64,000 bases of DNA from Catellatospora sichuanensis (GTDB lineage: Bacteria; Actinomycetota; Actinomycetes; Mycobacteriales; Micromonosporaceae): the NCBI RefSeq assembly GCF_007483665.1, contig NZ_VIQO01000039.1, forward strand, positions 62,001 to 126,000, given 5' to 3'. This document shows positions 49,101-57,891 of the stretch, one piece after another. The notes below the pieces were generated by a model. It was not told the origin of the DNA and did no database searches. It worked only from the letters and a program-made list of their open reading frames with translations. Position numbers and translations under genes: made by a program. The first letter of the stretch is position 1. Each line of letters starts with the position of its first letter.

Positions 49101-49472
49101 TCAGACGTTGTGTACCCGCGCCTGCATGGTGAGTTTGCGTTGCAGTTGCCGCAGGGTTTTCATCGTCTCCGCGTCGGATAGGCCGGTGGTGGTCGACCAT
49201 TCATAGCCCGCCCCGAAGATGTCGCTGGCGAAGACGATCTCCGTGCTGATCAGCGAGCGTCGCCAGTCCCGTCGGCTGAGCGGCTGCCCAGCCTCGACGG
49301 CCGTGCTGAGGCGGCGGCACTGCCGGTACATGTCCTCGACGCTGTCGAAGCCCATGAGGACCGCCAGCGCGTCAGTGGCGTGGGCGGGCCCGCCCCACTG
49401 GAGGAAGCCGCGGACGAGCAGGAGACGCTCGTCGTCGGTCAGGTCGATCGACACTGGATCTTCAACGGTCAC
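49101..49472 (-). CDS. unknown cytosolic protein
   Basis: The product is ~123 aa from GTG 49472 (VTVEDPVSIDLTDDERLLLVRGF); a longer start at 49505 is possible. It is mostly helical (VEDMYRQCRRLSTAVEAGQPLSRRDWRRSL) with a conserved-looking centre, TEIVFASDIFGAGYEWSTTTGLSD. No motif ties it to a known family. It is divergent from the next gene. Confidence 0.55.
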   Translation of the reverse strand: MTVEDPVSIDLTDDERLLLVRGFLQWGGPAHATDALAVLMGFDSVEDMYRQCRRLSTAVEAGQPLSRRDWRRSLISTEIVFASDIFGAGYEWSTTTGLSDAETMKTLRQLQRKLTMQARVHNV

Positions 49473-49664
49473 GGCACGATGATGCCGCAGCCGCTTGACG
49501 ACCACCAGGCGACGTCCGGGGTGGGCTCAGCGCCGCTTCCACCAGGTTCGCCGGGGCTTGTCCGCGGCGGGCTGCGCGCACAGCGCCTGCGCAGTCTCCC
49601 TGCTGATCCCAAGCGAGAGGGGCGCGCCGATGCGCGTTCGGCAGGCCCGGCCATACTCTGCCGG

Positions 49665-50180
49665 GTGAGCACTCTCTACCTTGCCCGCGTGCTCGGGTAC
49701 GAGCCGGCGACGACTGTTGAGCCGGAGTACATGCTCGCAGGGAACGGCTGTCAGCGGGTCGTCGTCGAGTGTGTGACGGTGCATCCGGATGCAGGACTGC
49801 CGCCGGACGCCGAGGACGCCGAGCGGCGGTTCGTGTTCCGCCTGCTCACCGACGGTGACGAGGCGGGCGACGACGAGGACCTGGAGCAGGCCATGGCCCG
49901 CCAGGACGCCGCCGACGAGGATGATTTCGTCCAGGAGGCGGTGCCGGTTGTCCGGAGGCTGCGGTTGCTCGACATCGGGTTCGACGACGAGTTCTGGCAG
50001 GAGCATCGTGCGCAGTGGTGGGCAGCCGCCGAGGTGGTGCCGGGCGTGCCGGTGCGGGAGTGGTTGGCGCAGCCCAGCGATTCGTGCCCGTACCAGGTCG
50101 CGGCGTTCGAAGCCGTTCTGAGCCCGGGTGTGCTGCGCCGTCCGCGCCGCGAGCCGTTCGGCAGTGCCGCCTACTGGTGA
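49665..50180 (+). CDS. unknown acidic protein
   Basis: The product is 171 aa from GTG 49665; TACTCT lies 5 nt upstream, suggesting a leaderless mRNA. A long acidic stretch (TDGDEAGDDEDLEQAMARQDAADEDD, near 66-91) is followed by FDDEFWQEHRAQWWAAAEVV. There is no signal, membrane helix or known domain. It converges on the phospholipase D-family gene with 4 bp between the stops. Confidence 0.6.
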   Translation: MSTLYLARVLGYEPATTVEPEYMLAGNGCQRVVVECVTVHPDAGLPPDAEDAERRFVFRLLTDGDEAGDDEDLEQAMARQDAADEDDFVQEAVPVVRRLRLLDIGFDDEFWQEHRAQWWAAAEVVPGVPVREWLAQPSDSCPYQVAAFEAVLSPGVLRRPRREPFGSAAYW

Positions 50181-50184
50181 GCGG

Positions 50185-51750
50185 TCAGAAGCGGTTGCGC
50201 ACCCGCATGGTGCTGGGTCGGCCGTCGGGGTCGCAGATCAGTTCGTAGACCAGCCGGGCGGGCAGCCGTCGCCAGCCGCGGACCTTCGGCGGATCGTAGC
50301 GGCGCAGCCGGGTCCGCGGGCGCGGGCCGACCTGGCCGGACGCGTGCCATTCGTCCAGCTGCCGGGCTGCGGCGGCGAACAGGTCGAACGCCGCCCGCGC
50401 ATCGCCCAGCCGCGGGTCCGGCGGGTCGCCGGCCCCGCCGAGGTGCTCGCTCATCAGCTCCAAGCGCAAGTCGCGGGCGTACGCCGGTTCGGGCGACTCG
50501 TCCACCACGGCGCAGGTCAGTTCCGAGTCGTAGGTCCACGACCGCAGGTTGAAGTTGTCCGACCCGACCGTCGCCCAGACGTCGTCGACGATGCAGGACT
50601 TGGCGTGCACGTAGATCGGCGTCCCGGCGGCGTTCTCCAGGCCGTACACCGCGACCCGGTCGCCTCCCGCCTTGCCCAGCACCTTCATGGCCTGCTTGCG
50701 TCCCCAGGACTCGGCGCGGGAGATGGCGGGGGAGGCCGCGTCCGGCGCGAGCGGCACCACGCAGATCAGCCGCAGCTCGGGGTTGTTCCGCAGCGCCTGC
50801 GCGAACGGGTGGATGACCCGGGCCGACCACAGGTACTGGTCCTCGACGTAGATGAGCTTCTCGGCACGGGCGAGCGCCTTGAGGTATCCGCGGGCGATGC
50901 TGCGCTCACCGCGCGGCGCGAACGGGTAGCGCCCGAGCCGCCGCCGCGGGTACGTGCGCAGCGTCTGCACGCTGTGCGGGCCCTGCCGGGGCGGGTCGGG
51001 CAGCGGCGGGGGCAGGGCGGGGACCTCGGTGCGCAGCCGGGACAGTTTGTCGCGGACGAGGTCCGCGACGTTGAGCGACAGCGCGCTGGGGTCGTCCCAG
51101 CGTTCCCGGAACACGTGCTCGATGTCGCCGACCGCCGGTCCGCGCAGCTCCAGCTGGATGTCGTGCCAGGGCGGGTTCGGACCGTAGACCTCGGCCATCG
51201 GCGGGGCGAGCGGGTCGCCGTGGTGTTCGGCGTCGTCGTTGCGGCCGCGGCACAGGTCGATGCCGCCGACGAAGGCGACGTCGCGTTCCGGGTGGCCCGG
51301 GTGGCGTACCACGAACAGCTTCTGGTGGTGCGAGCCGCCGAAACGCACCCGCATGTCGAGCAGCACGTGCGCGCCCGCGGCCTGCAGCTCCTCGGCGAGC
51401 TGGCGGTTCTGCGGCGAGCTGAAGTGCAGCCAGTCGGGGTGCGAGCGCCACAGCAGGCCGTACACCTGCACTCCGCGTCGCGCGGCGTCGCCGAGCACCT
51501 TGGTGACCTGGGTACGCGGCCCGTCGAGCTGCTCGTCCGGGTCGCCGCGCCAGTCGGTGAACATGACGACGTCCCCGGCCCGCGTGCCGTCGAGCACGGC
51601 GACGAGTTCGCTGAAGTATGCCGCCCCGTGCACCAGCGGGCGGGCCAGGTTGCCCCGGCTCCAGGCGAGGCCGTCCGCGCGGCGCCGGTCGATGCCGGTG
51701 GCCGGGTTGCCGCGCTCGTCGGCGGACAGGAACCAGGAGTCGGGGGTCAC
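50185..51750 (-). CDS. phospholipase D-family protein with two HKD motifs
   Basis: The product is 521 aa from GTG 51750; TACGGT seven nt upstream supports this start and a leaderless mRNA. The first HKD motif is SHHQKLFVV, followed by VAFVGGIDLC; the usual Asp after the Lys is displaced. The second is complete: VHAKSCIVDDVWATVGSDNFN. Two such motifs make one active site, as in phosphatidyltransferases, cardiolipin synthases and PLDs. There is no signal peptide or membrane helix, so it is cytosolic or peripheral. The substrate is unknown. Confidence 0.88.
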   Translation of the reverse strand: MTPDSWFLSADERGNPATGIDRRRADGLAWSRGNLARPLVHGAAYFSELVAVLDGTRAGDVVMFTDWRGDPDEQLDGPRTQVTKVLGDAARRGVQVYGLLWRSHPDWLHFSSPQNRQLAEELQAAGAHVLLDMRVRFGGSHHQKLFVVRHPGHPERDVAFVGGIDLCRGRNDDAEHHGDPLAPPMAEVYGPNPPWHDIQLELRGPAVGDIEHVFRERWDDPSALSLNVADLVRDKLSRLRTEVPALPPPLPDPPRQGPHSVQTLRTYPRRRLGRYPFAPRGERSIARGYLKALARAEKLIYVEDQYLWSARVIHPFAQALRNNPELRLICVVPLAPDAASPAISRAESWGRKQAMKVLGKAGGDRVAVYGLENAAGTPIYVHAKSCIVDDVWATVGSDNFNLRSWTYDSELTCAVVDESPEPAYARDLRLELMSEHLGGAGDPPDPRLGDARAAFDLFAAAARQLDEWHASGQVGPRPRTRLRRYDPPKVRGWRRLPARLVYELICDPDGRPSTMRVRNRF

Positions 51751-51757
51751 GCCAGCG

Positions 51758-51763
51758 ACCGTA
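51758..51763 (-). promoter_or_regulatory. -10 box placing leaderless start of PLD-family gene
   Basis: On the minus strand TACGGT is followed by seven bases and then GTG 51750. Transcription would begin at the start codon. The same arrangement occurs at about ten other genes of the window. Confidence 0.55.
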
Positions 51764-51814
51764 GCCGCCTTCGCCGTGCGGCGGCAGTGGCGAATATCGC
51801 GTGGGTGGCAACGA

Positions 51815-51875
51815 GATCGCTGTTTCCGCTCGGAAAATGCGGTCTGGCTGCACCTTCCGAGCGGAAAAGGCGATC
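51815..51875. terminator. long interrupted hairpin
   Basis: GATCGC, two mismatched bases and TTTCCGCTCGGAA pair with TTCCGAGCGGAAA and GCGATC around a 19-nt loop. It lies just downstream of the propeller-protein gene (minus strand) and upstream of the PLD gene. It has no T-run. It works as a terminator or is a small palindromic repeat element. Confidence 0.6.
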
Positions 51876-51887
51876 TTGCCCGTCGGC

Positions 51888-52871
51888 TCAGACTGCCCGG
51901 GCCACCGCGATGGTCGCGTCGAGGCGGGGACCGGCCTCGTAGAACATGTACTCCACGCCGCCGTCGGTGCCGAAGCTCGCGGCGGCGCTGCGGCCCCGGT
52001 CGGGCCCGGCGTCCATGGCGTAGTGGAAGACGCCGAGGTGGACCTCGCGGTCGAAGCTGTTGCCGACCTCGGTGAGGTACATGTCGCCGCCGTTGCCGTG
52101 GTAGACGACGTACGTGGTGTTGTTGCGCTTGAGGATGTGCGGCGCGGCGATGTCGACCTGCCCGTCGGGGCCGGGGGTGACCAGCGGGGTCGGGTCGTAG
52201 GACCAGGTCTTGCCGTCGTTGGACCAACCCCAGAAGATCTTGCGGGTGCCCGAGGTGACGCCCATGAACACCATCACGTACTTGTTGCCCAGGCCGGGCA
52301 CGGTGTGCTCGAAGACGCGGGCGTACGACGTCTCGGTGCAGTTCGGGATGACGCCGGTGTGCAGCACCCGTCCGAAGTAGGTGAAGTGCACGCCGTCGGT
52401 GGACCAGGCCATCCGGGTCGTGTTGTTCTCGCCGTGGAAGTACAGGTAGAACTTGCTGTTCGCGGCGTTCCAGATGACGTGCGACGACGACACGTGGCTC
52501 ACCGAGTAGTGCGGCGCCCAGTTGTTCGAGATGATCGGGTTGTTCGGGTACTCGGTGAACTGGCCGCTCAGGGAGTTGCCGTAGGCCAGGCAGATGCCGC
52601 CGGGCGAGTCGTGCGGGGCGTAGTACAGGTAGTACCTGCCCAGCGGTGAGGCGATCTTGTCGTACACCCCGCGGATGCATGGGAAGATCAGCTCGCCGGT
52701 GGGGTTGTAGCGCAGGTTCGCCTTGTTGAACGGGGTCCCGAGGTACTGGTACGTCGGAAAACCCGCGGGGGCGGCGTGGGCCGGGCTGCCCAGTACCGTC
52801 CCGGTGAGCCCGCCGGCCGCGGCGGCTGCGCCCGCGACCAGGAGTTGCCTGCGGTTGAGGAGCGGTTTCAT
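51888..52871 (-). CDS. Tat-exported glycoside-hydrolase-like beta-propeller protein
   Basis: The product is 327 aa from ATG 52871, with GGGAGGC at ~7 nt. The Tat signal is LNRRQLLVAGAAAAAGGLTG, cleaved near AHAAPA. The mature part has repeated propeller strands (RYYLYYAPHDSPGGICLAYG, SKFYLYFHGENNTTRMAWST, KYVMVFMGVTSGTRKIFWGW, TTYVVYHGNGGDMYLTEVG), like GH32/43/117-type five-bladed folds. An acidic set for catalysis is plausible but I did not assign it. It is divergent from the LacI operon and shares its operator region, so it probably acts on the polymer whose products that operon imports. Confidence 0.78.
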   Translation of the reverse strand: MKPLLNRRQLLVAGAAAAAGGLTGTVLGSPAHAAPAGFPTYQYLGTPFNKANLRYNPTGELIFPCIRGVYDKIASPLGRYYLYYAPHDSPGGICLAYGNSLSGQFTEYPNNPIISNNWAPHYSVSHVSSSHVIWNAANSKFYLYFHGENNTTRMAWSTDGVHFTYFGRVLHTGVIPNCTETSYARVFEHTVPGLGNKYVMVFMGVTSGTRKIFWGWSNDGKTWSYDPTPLVTPGPDGQVDIAAPHILKRNNTTYVVYHGNGGDMYLTEVGNSFDREVHLGVFHYAMDAGPDRGRSAAASFGTDGGVEYMFYEAGPRLDATIAVARAV

Positions 52872-52948
52872 CGGTGGTGCCTCCCATCGATGGATATAAC
52901 CGAAAGTAACGGTGAGTCTCGGGCTCGCGGCGCGCGGACGTCAAGGGG

Positions 52949-52962
52949 CTAATACGAATTAG
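52949..52962. promoter_or_regulatory. LacI-type operator O1
   Basis: CTAATACGAATTAG is a near-palindrome, extended to GGGCTAATACGAATTAGTT. It is the inverted counterpart of O2, with changes only in the central bases. It lies 78 bp upstream of the propeller-protein start. Confidence 0.75.
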
Positions 52963-53000
52963 TTCAGGAACTTCTGCGCGCACGATTTTCGTTGTGGGCC

Positions 53001-53029
53001 TTGACGAAGCGCCCGCAAGGCCGCAGGAT
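53001..53029 (+). promoter_or_regulatory. promoter of the LacI operon
   Basis: TTGACG, a 17-bp spacer and CAGGAT give a good housekeeping-sigma promoter. Transcription would start near 53036, just before operator O2, so a bound repressor would block elongation or clearance. Confidence 0.6.
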
Positions 53030-53047
53030 CTCATCTCACCGAACCAA

Positions 53048-53061
53048 CTAATGCGCATTAG
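53048..53061. promoter_or_regulatory. LacI-type operator O2
   Basis: CTAATGCGCATTAG is a perfect 14-bp palindrome with a central CG step, typical of LacI/GalR sites. It is 21 bp upstream of the lacI-type start and 99 bp (centre to centre) from O1, so looping between the two sites is possible. Confidence 0.8.
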
Positions 53062-53082
53062 CCCGAGGATTGGACACGCACC

Positions 53083-54120
53083 GTGACCGGAGCCCGCAGG
53101 CGGGTGACCCAGCAGGACATCGCCCGCATGACCGGCGTGAGCCAGGCGACCGTCTCGCTCGTCCTCAACGGACGGTCCGACGCCGACGTCAAGCTCTCGG
53201 CGGAGACCCGCGAGAAGGTGCTGCGGGCCATCGCCGAGACCGGCTACGTGGCCGACCCGATCGCCCGGCGGCTGGCCGCACGGCACAACCGCATCATCGG
53301 CGTGTTCACCTACGAGCCGGTGTTCCCCAGCGCGAACAGCGACTTCTACCACCCGTTCCTGGTCGGCATCGAGCAGCAGGCCGAGGTGCTCGGCTGCGAC
53401 CTGCTGCTGATGACCAGCACGCCGGTGGTCGACGGGCGGCGGCGCATCTTCCACGGCGACAACCGGCTGCGCCTGGCCGACGGCAGCATCCTGCTCGGTC
53501 GCACCATCGACCGCGCCGACCTGGCCCGGCTGCTGGCCGAGGAGATCCCGTTCGTATCCATCGGCCGACGCGACGACGCGGGTGGCCCGGTGCCCTACGT
53601 CGGCGCGGACTACGCCGCGGCGACCGCGGAGATCGTGCGCCGGGCGGTCGCCCTGGGCCACGACCGGCTGGCTTACCTGGGCCTGGGCGCAGGTCCGGAG
53701 TCGTGGGCCGACCGTGGTCGCGGCTTCCGCGAAGCCGTCGCAGCGGCCGGGGTGTACGGCGAGCACCACGTGCCGCCCGCCGAGGGTGAACCCGTGCGGG
53801 ACACCGCGGCCGTGCTCGACGCGACGCTGGCCGCGGGGGTGACCGCGGTGGTGGCCGAGGAGCACGCCGACGGCGTCGCGCTGTTCGAACTGGCCCGCTC
53901 GCGCGGGGTGGAGCTGTCGGTGGCCACGCTCGGGGAACCGACCCGGGCCGCACTGCCGACCGCGGTGGAGTTCACCAGCCTGCGCATTCCGCGCCAGGCC
54001 ATGGGCGCGCAGGCCGTCGAGGTCCTGACCGCGCTGATCGAGGGCACGCCCGGTGACCGGCAGCGCCTGCTGCCGTGCGAGGTCGTGCCCGGCGAGACGC
54101 TCAGCGAAAGAGGTAACTGA
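53083..54120 (+). CDS. LacI-family transcriptional repressor
   Basis: The product is 345 aa from GTG 53083. The N-terminal HTH with hinge is RVTQQDIARMTGVSQATVSLVLNGRSD, then ETREKVLRAIAETGYVADPIARRL. A periplasmic-binding-protein-like sensor domain follows (IIGVFTYEPVFPSANSDFYHPF). It is the first gene of a six-gene carbohydrate operon and probably represses it and the divergent hydrolase gene through O1 and O2. The inducer is likely a sugar or oligosaccharide. The stop is 2 bp from the next start. Confidence 0.93.
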   Translation: MTGARRRVTQQDIARMTGVSQATVSLVLNGRSDADVKLSAETREKVLRAIAETGYVADPIARRLAARHNRIIGVFTYEPVFPSANSDFYHPFLVGIEQQAEVLGCDLLLMTSTPVVDGRRRIFHGDNRLRLADGSILLGRTIDRADLARLLAEEIPFVSIGRRDDAGGPVPYVGADYAAATAEIVRRAVALGHDRLAYLGLGAGPESWADRGRGFREAVAAAGVYGEHHVPPAEGEPVRDTAAVLDATLAAGVTAVVAEEHADGVALFELARSRGVELSVATLGEPTRAALPTAVEFTSLRIPRQAMGAQAVEVLTALIEGTPGDRQRLLPCEVVPGETLSERGN

Positions 54121-54122
54121 CG

Positions 54123-55697
54123 ATGCAGGCCGAGATTCTGGTGGTCGGGGGCGGCCTCGGCGGGGTGGCCGCGGCGCTGGGCGCGCTGCGCGCCGGACGC
54201 CGGGTGGTGCTGACCGAGGAATACGACTGGCTCGGCGGGCAGCTGACCAGCCAGGCCGTGCCGCCCGACGAGCACAGCTGGGTCGAGCAGTTCGGCGTCA
54301 CGGCGAGCTACCGCGCGCTGCGCGAAGGCATCCGCGACTACTACCGGGCCCACTACCCGCTGATCCCGGCCGCGCGGGCGTGGCGCGAACTGAACCCGGG
54401 CGGCGGCCACGTCAGCCGGCTGTGCCACGAGCCCCGGGTCGCGGTCGCGGTGATCGAGTCGATGCTGGCCCCGTACCGGTCGTCGGGCCGGTTGACGGTG
54501 CTGCAGCCGTACCGGCCGGTCGCGGCCGACACCGACGGCGACCGGGTCACCGCGGTGACCGTCGAGCACGTGCGCACCGGCGACCGGCTCACGATCGAGG
54601 CCGCGTACACCCTCGACGCGACCGAGACCGGGGAGCTGCTGCCGCTGACCGGCACCGAGTACGTCACCGGTTTCGAGTCGCAGCACGAGACCGGCGAGCC
54701 GAGCGCGCCGGACGAGGCGCAGCCGATGAACATGCAGGCGGTGTCGGTGTGCTTCGCGGTCGACCACGTCGACGGCGACAACACCATCGACAAGCCCGCG
54801 CAGTACGACTTCTGGCGCGCGTACCAGCCGGACTTCTGGGGCGACCGGCTGCTGTCGTTCCGCTCGCCGAACCCGCGCACCCTCGCGATCAGCGAGCGCA
54901 GCTTCACCCCGAACCCCGACGACGACCCGCTGGCGGTCGTCGCCGACCAGCGGGTCAACCCCGGCGACGGCAACCTGTGGACGTTCCGGCGCATCGCGGC
55001 CCGCAAGCTGTTCACGCCCGGGGCCTACGAGAGCGACATCTGCCTGGTCAACTGGCCGATGATCGACTACTTCGAGAGCCCGGTCATCGACGTGCCCGAC
55101 GCCGACACCCACCTCGCCAACGCGAAGCAGCTGTCGCTGTCGGTCCTCTACTGGCTGCAGACCGAGGCCGGATTCCCCGGACTGCGGCTGCGCGGCGACG
55201 TCACCGGCGGCGCCGACGGCCTGGCCATGGCCCCCTACATCCGGGAGTCACGGCGCATCCGGGCCGAGTACACCGTCGTCGAGCAGGACCTGTCGCTGGC
55301 CGTACGCGGCGACAAGGGCGCGGTGGAGTACCCCGACGCGGTCGGGGTCGGCATGTACCGCATCGACCTGCACCCCTCGACCGGCGGCGACAACTACATC
55401 GACGTCGGCTCGTGTCCCTTCGAGATCCCGCTCGGCGCGCTCATCCCGCGCCGGATGGAGAACCTGCTGCCCGCGGGCAAGAACATCGGCACCACGCACA
55501 TCACCAACGGCTCGTACCGGCTGCACCCGGTCGAGTGGAACGTGGGCGAGGTGGCGGGGGCGCTCGCGGCGTACTGCCTGAACCAGGGCCAGACGCCGCG
55601 CGGCGTGCGCAACACCCCGGAGCAGCTTTCCGGGTTCCAGGCACAGCTCATCCGGGACGGCGTCGAACTGCGCTGGCCCGACGTCTCCGGCTACTGA
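54123..55697 (+). CDS. FAD-dependent oxidoreductase of sugar-use operon
   Basis: The product is 524 aa from ATG 54123. The FAD motif is ILVVGGGLGGVAAALGALRAGRRVVLTEE at the very N-terminus; the family pattern QAVPPDEH follows near 42 and MENLLPAGKNIGTTHITNGSYRLHPVEW near 450. This is the FAD_oxidored (PF12831) group, often found beside LacI regulators and sugar ABC importers. It is proposed to oxidise sugar hydroxyls or related polyols. There is no export signal, so it acts on imported sugar. The exact reaction is unknown. Confidence 0.85.
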   Translation: MQAEILVVGGGLGGVAAALGALRAGRRVVLTEEYDWLGGQLTSQAVPPDEHSWVEQFGVTASYRALREGIRDYYRAHYPLIPAARAWRELNPGGGHVSRLCHEPRVAVAVIESMLAPYRSSGRLTVLQPYRPVAADTDGDRVTAVTVEHVRTGDRLTIEAAYTLDATETGELLPLTGTEYVTGFESQHETGEPSAPDEAQPMNMQAVSVCFAVDHVDGDNTIDKPAQYDFWRAYQPDFWGDRLLSFRSPNPRTLAISERSFTPNPDDDPLAVVADQRVNPGDGNLWTFRRIAARKLFTPGAYESDICLVNWPMIDYFESPVIDVPDADTHLANAKQLSLSVLYWLQTEAGFPGLRLRGDVTGGADGLAMAPYIRESRRIRAEYTVVEQDLSLAVRGDKGAVEYPDAVGVGMYRIDLHPSTGGDNYIDVGSCPFEIPLGALIPRRMENLLPAGKNIGTTHITNGSYRLHPVEWNVGEVAGALAAYCLNQGQTPRGVRNTPEQLSGFQAQLIRDGVELRWPDVSGY

Positions 55698-55723
55698 CCG
55701 GCCACCTTGAGTTGGAGTTCACG

Positions 55724-57001
55724 ATGAAGATACGCGCACTTCTCGCCGCCGCGATCGCCGGCGTGCTCGCCCTCGGACTGGCCGCCTGCGGCGGTGAGGA
55801 GGAGCCGAGCACCGGCCCCGTGTCGCTGCGGATGACGGTGTGGTCCTCGAACGAGGCGCACCTGAAGCTGTTCAACGAGATCGCCGACGCCTACCGGGCG
55901 AAGAACCCGCGGGTCACCGAGATCAAGTTCGACCCGATCCCGTTCGAGAGCTACACCACCACCCTGACCACGCAGATCGCCGGCGGCAACGGCCCGGACC
56001 TGGCCTGGCTGCTGGAGAACTCGGCCCCGGACTTCGTCGGCTCGGGCGCGCTGCTGCCGCTGGACGACACCCTGGCCAAGGCCGACGGCTACAACACCGC
56101 CGACCTCAGCCCGGCCGCGACGAAGCTGTGGCAGGCCGACGGCAAGCTGTTCGCGTACCCCTTCTCGACCTCGCCCTTCGGCGTGTTCGTCAACAACGAC
56201 ATGGTCAAGGCGGCCGGGCAGCAGACCCCGGCCGAGCTGATCGCCGCCAACCAGTGGACCTGGGAGAAGGCGGTCGCGGTCGCCGCGGCGTCGTCGGCCA
56301 AGAGCGGCAAGGCCGGGCTGGTCGTACGCGACTTCGACTACAAGGGCTGGGACAACCTGTCGACCGTGTGGTCGGGCTGGGGCGCGCAGGCGTGGAGCGC
56401 GGACGGCAAGACGTGCGGGTTCGACCAGCAGCCGATGGTCGACGCGATGACCTTCCTGCACCATGCGATCTTCACCGGCAAGGCGCTGCCCGGCCCCGGC
56501 ACCACCGCCGACTTCTTCGCCGGTGAAGCCGCCATGACGATCACCCAGATCTCCCGGACGTCGCTGCTCAAGGACGCCAAGTTCGGCTGGGACCTGGTCC
56601 CGCTGCCGACCGGGCCGAAGGGCGAGTACGCCGTGATCGGGCAGGCCGGGCTCGGCGCGCTGAAGAAGGGCAAGAACGCCGACGTCGCCGCCGACTTCCT
56701 CGCCTTCTTCACCAACCCCGACAACTCCGCCAAGCTCGCGGCGTACTTCCCGCCGCCGCGCACCTCGCTGCTCACCGCCGAGACCCTCGCCAAGACCAAC
56801 CCGCTGCTCAAGCCCGAGCAGCTGCAGCAGGTCGTCATCGACGGCATCTCCAGCGGCGTCGTCAAGCCCAGCCACACCGGCCAGGCCGAGATCGCCCAGG
56901 CGGTGCGGGCCGCGCTCGACCCGCTGTGGAAGCCCGACGCCGACGTCAAGGCGGTCCTCGGCGGCGTGTGCTCGGCCATCAACCCCCTACTGGCCAAGTG
57001 A
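55724..57001 (+). CDS. sugar ABC transporter substrate-binding lipoprotein (CUT1)
   Basis: The product is 425 aa from ATG 55724. It has a lipoprotein signal, MKIRALLAAAIAGVLALGLAAC, with C22. The body has family-1 solute-binding features (LRMTVWSSNEAHLKLFNEIADAY, GNGPDLAWLLENSAPDFV, FPFSTSPFGVFVN-like block, NPLLKPEQLQQV). It captures an oligosaccharide outside the membrane for the two permeases that follow. Its stop overlaps the GTG of the first permease. Confidence 0.92.
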   Translation: MKIRALLAAAIAGVLALGLAACGGEEEPSTGPVSLRMTVWSSNEAHLKLFNEIADAYRAKNPRVTEIKFDPIPFESYTTTLTTQIAGGNGPDLAWLLENSAPDFVGSGALLPLDDTLAKADGYNTADLSPAATKLWQADGKLFAYPFSTSPFGVFVNNDMVKAAGQQTPAELIAANQWTWEKAVAVAAASSAKSGKAGLVVRDFDYKGWDNLSTVWSGWGAQAWSADGKTCGFDQQPMVDAMTFLHHAIFTGKALPGPGTTADFFAGEAAMTITQISRTSLLKDAKFGWDLVPLPTGPKGEYAVIGQAGLGALKKGKNADVAADFLAFFTNPDNSAKLAAYFPPPRTSLLTAETLAKTNPLLKPEQLQQVVIDGISSGVVKPSHTGQAEIAQAVRAALDPLWKPDADVKAVLGGVCSAINPLLAK

Positions 57002-57891
57002 GCACTCGCTTCTGGACGGGTAGCCGGCGCGACACCCTCGCCGGCTACCTGTTCATCGCCCCTCAGCTCATCGGCTCGCTGCTGTTCGTGTTCGTGCCGC
57101 TGGGCCTGGTGTTCTGGTACAGCCTGCACGAGTGGAACGTGCTCGCCGACACGTTCACCTTCGTCGGCGGGGAGAACTACCAGGCCCTGGCCGACGACCC
57201 GAAGCTCGCCGACGCGCTGATCGCCACGGGCTTCTTCTCGGCCGGGCTGGTCGTGCTCAACCTGAGCCTGGCGCTGCTGCTCGCGGTGCTGCTCAACCAG
57301 CGGCTGCGCGGCACGGTGTTCTTCCGGACGGTGTTCTTCTCGCCGGTCGTGGTGAGCCTGGTCGCCTGGACCATCGTGTGGAGCTTCCTGCTGCAGGACA
57401 ACGGCGGCATCAACGGCCTGCTGGAGACCGTCGGCGTGGACGGGCCGAACTGGCTGCGCGGCGACGCCACCGCCATGATCTCGGTGATCGTGGTGCAGGT
57501 GGTCAAGAACGTCGGCCTGAACATGGTGCTGTTCCTGGCCGCGCTGCAGGGCGTGCCCGCCAACCTGTACGAGGCCGCCACCGTCGACGGCGCCGGCCGC
57601 CGCCGGCAGTTCCTCAGCATCACCGTGCCGATGATCAGCCCGACCATCCTGCTCACGTCGATCATCACCGTGGTCGGCTCGCTGCAGGTGTTCGCGCAGA
57701 TCGCGGTGCTCACCCAGGGCGGCCCGGGAACCTCCACCACGGTGCTCGTCTACTACCTCTACCAGCAGGCGTTCCAGTTCCACCACTTCGGATACGGGGC
57801 CACCCTGTCCGTGCTGCTGTTCCTGATCGTGCTGCTGCTGACCCTGGTGCAGTGGCGTATGCGCCGGAAGTGGGTGTTCCATGAGTCGTAG
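56998..57891 (+). CDS. sugar ABC transporter permease (MalF-type)
   Basis: The product is 297 aa from GTG 56998, overlapping the binding-protein stop. Six membrane helices are visible, starting TLAGYLFIAPQLIGSLLFVFVPL. The cytoplasmic EAA loop is EAATVDGAGRRRQFLSITVP, the contact for the ATPase. It pairs with the next permease to form the channel. Confidence 0.93.
   Translation: MSTRFWTGSRRDTLAGYLFIAPQLIGSLLFVFVPLGLVFWYSLHEWNVLADTFTFVGGENYQALADDPKLADALIATGFFSAGLVVLNLSLALLLAVLLNQRLRGTVFFRTVFFSPVVVSLVAWTIVWSFLLQDNGGINGLLETVGVDGPNWLRGDATAMISVIVVQVVKNVGLNMVLFLAALQGVPANLYEAATVDGAGRRRQFLSITVPMISPTILLTSIITVVGSLQVFAQIAVLTQGGPGTSTTVLVYYLYQQAFQFHHFGYGATLSVLLFLIVLLLTLVQWRMRRKWVFHES

Noticed and set aside
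51751-53865. Upstream extension of the phospholipase D frame to 1226 codons
   Set aside because: The extension runs antisense to the propeller-protein and LacI genes and is low-complexity; GTG 51750 with its -10 box is a good start.
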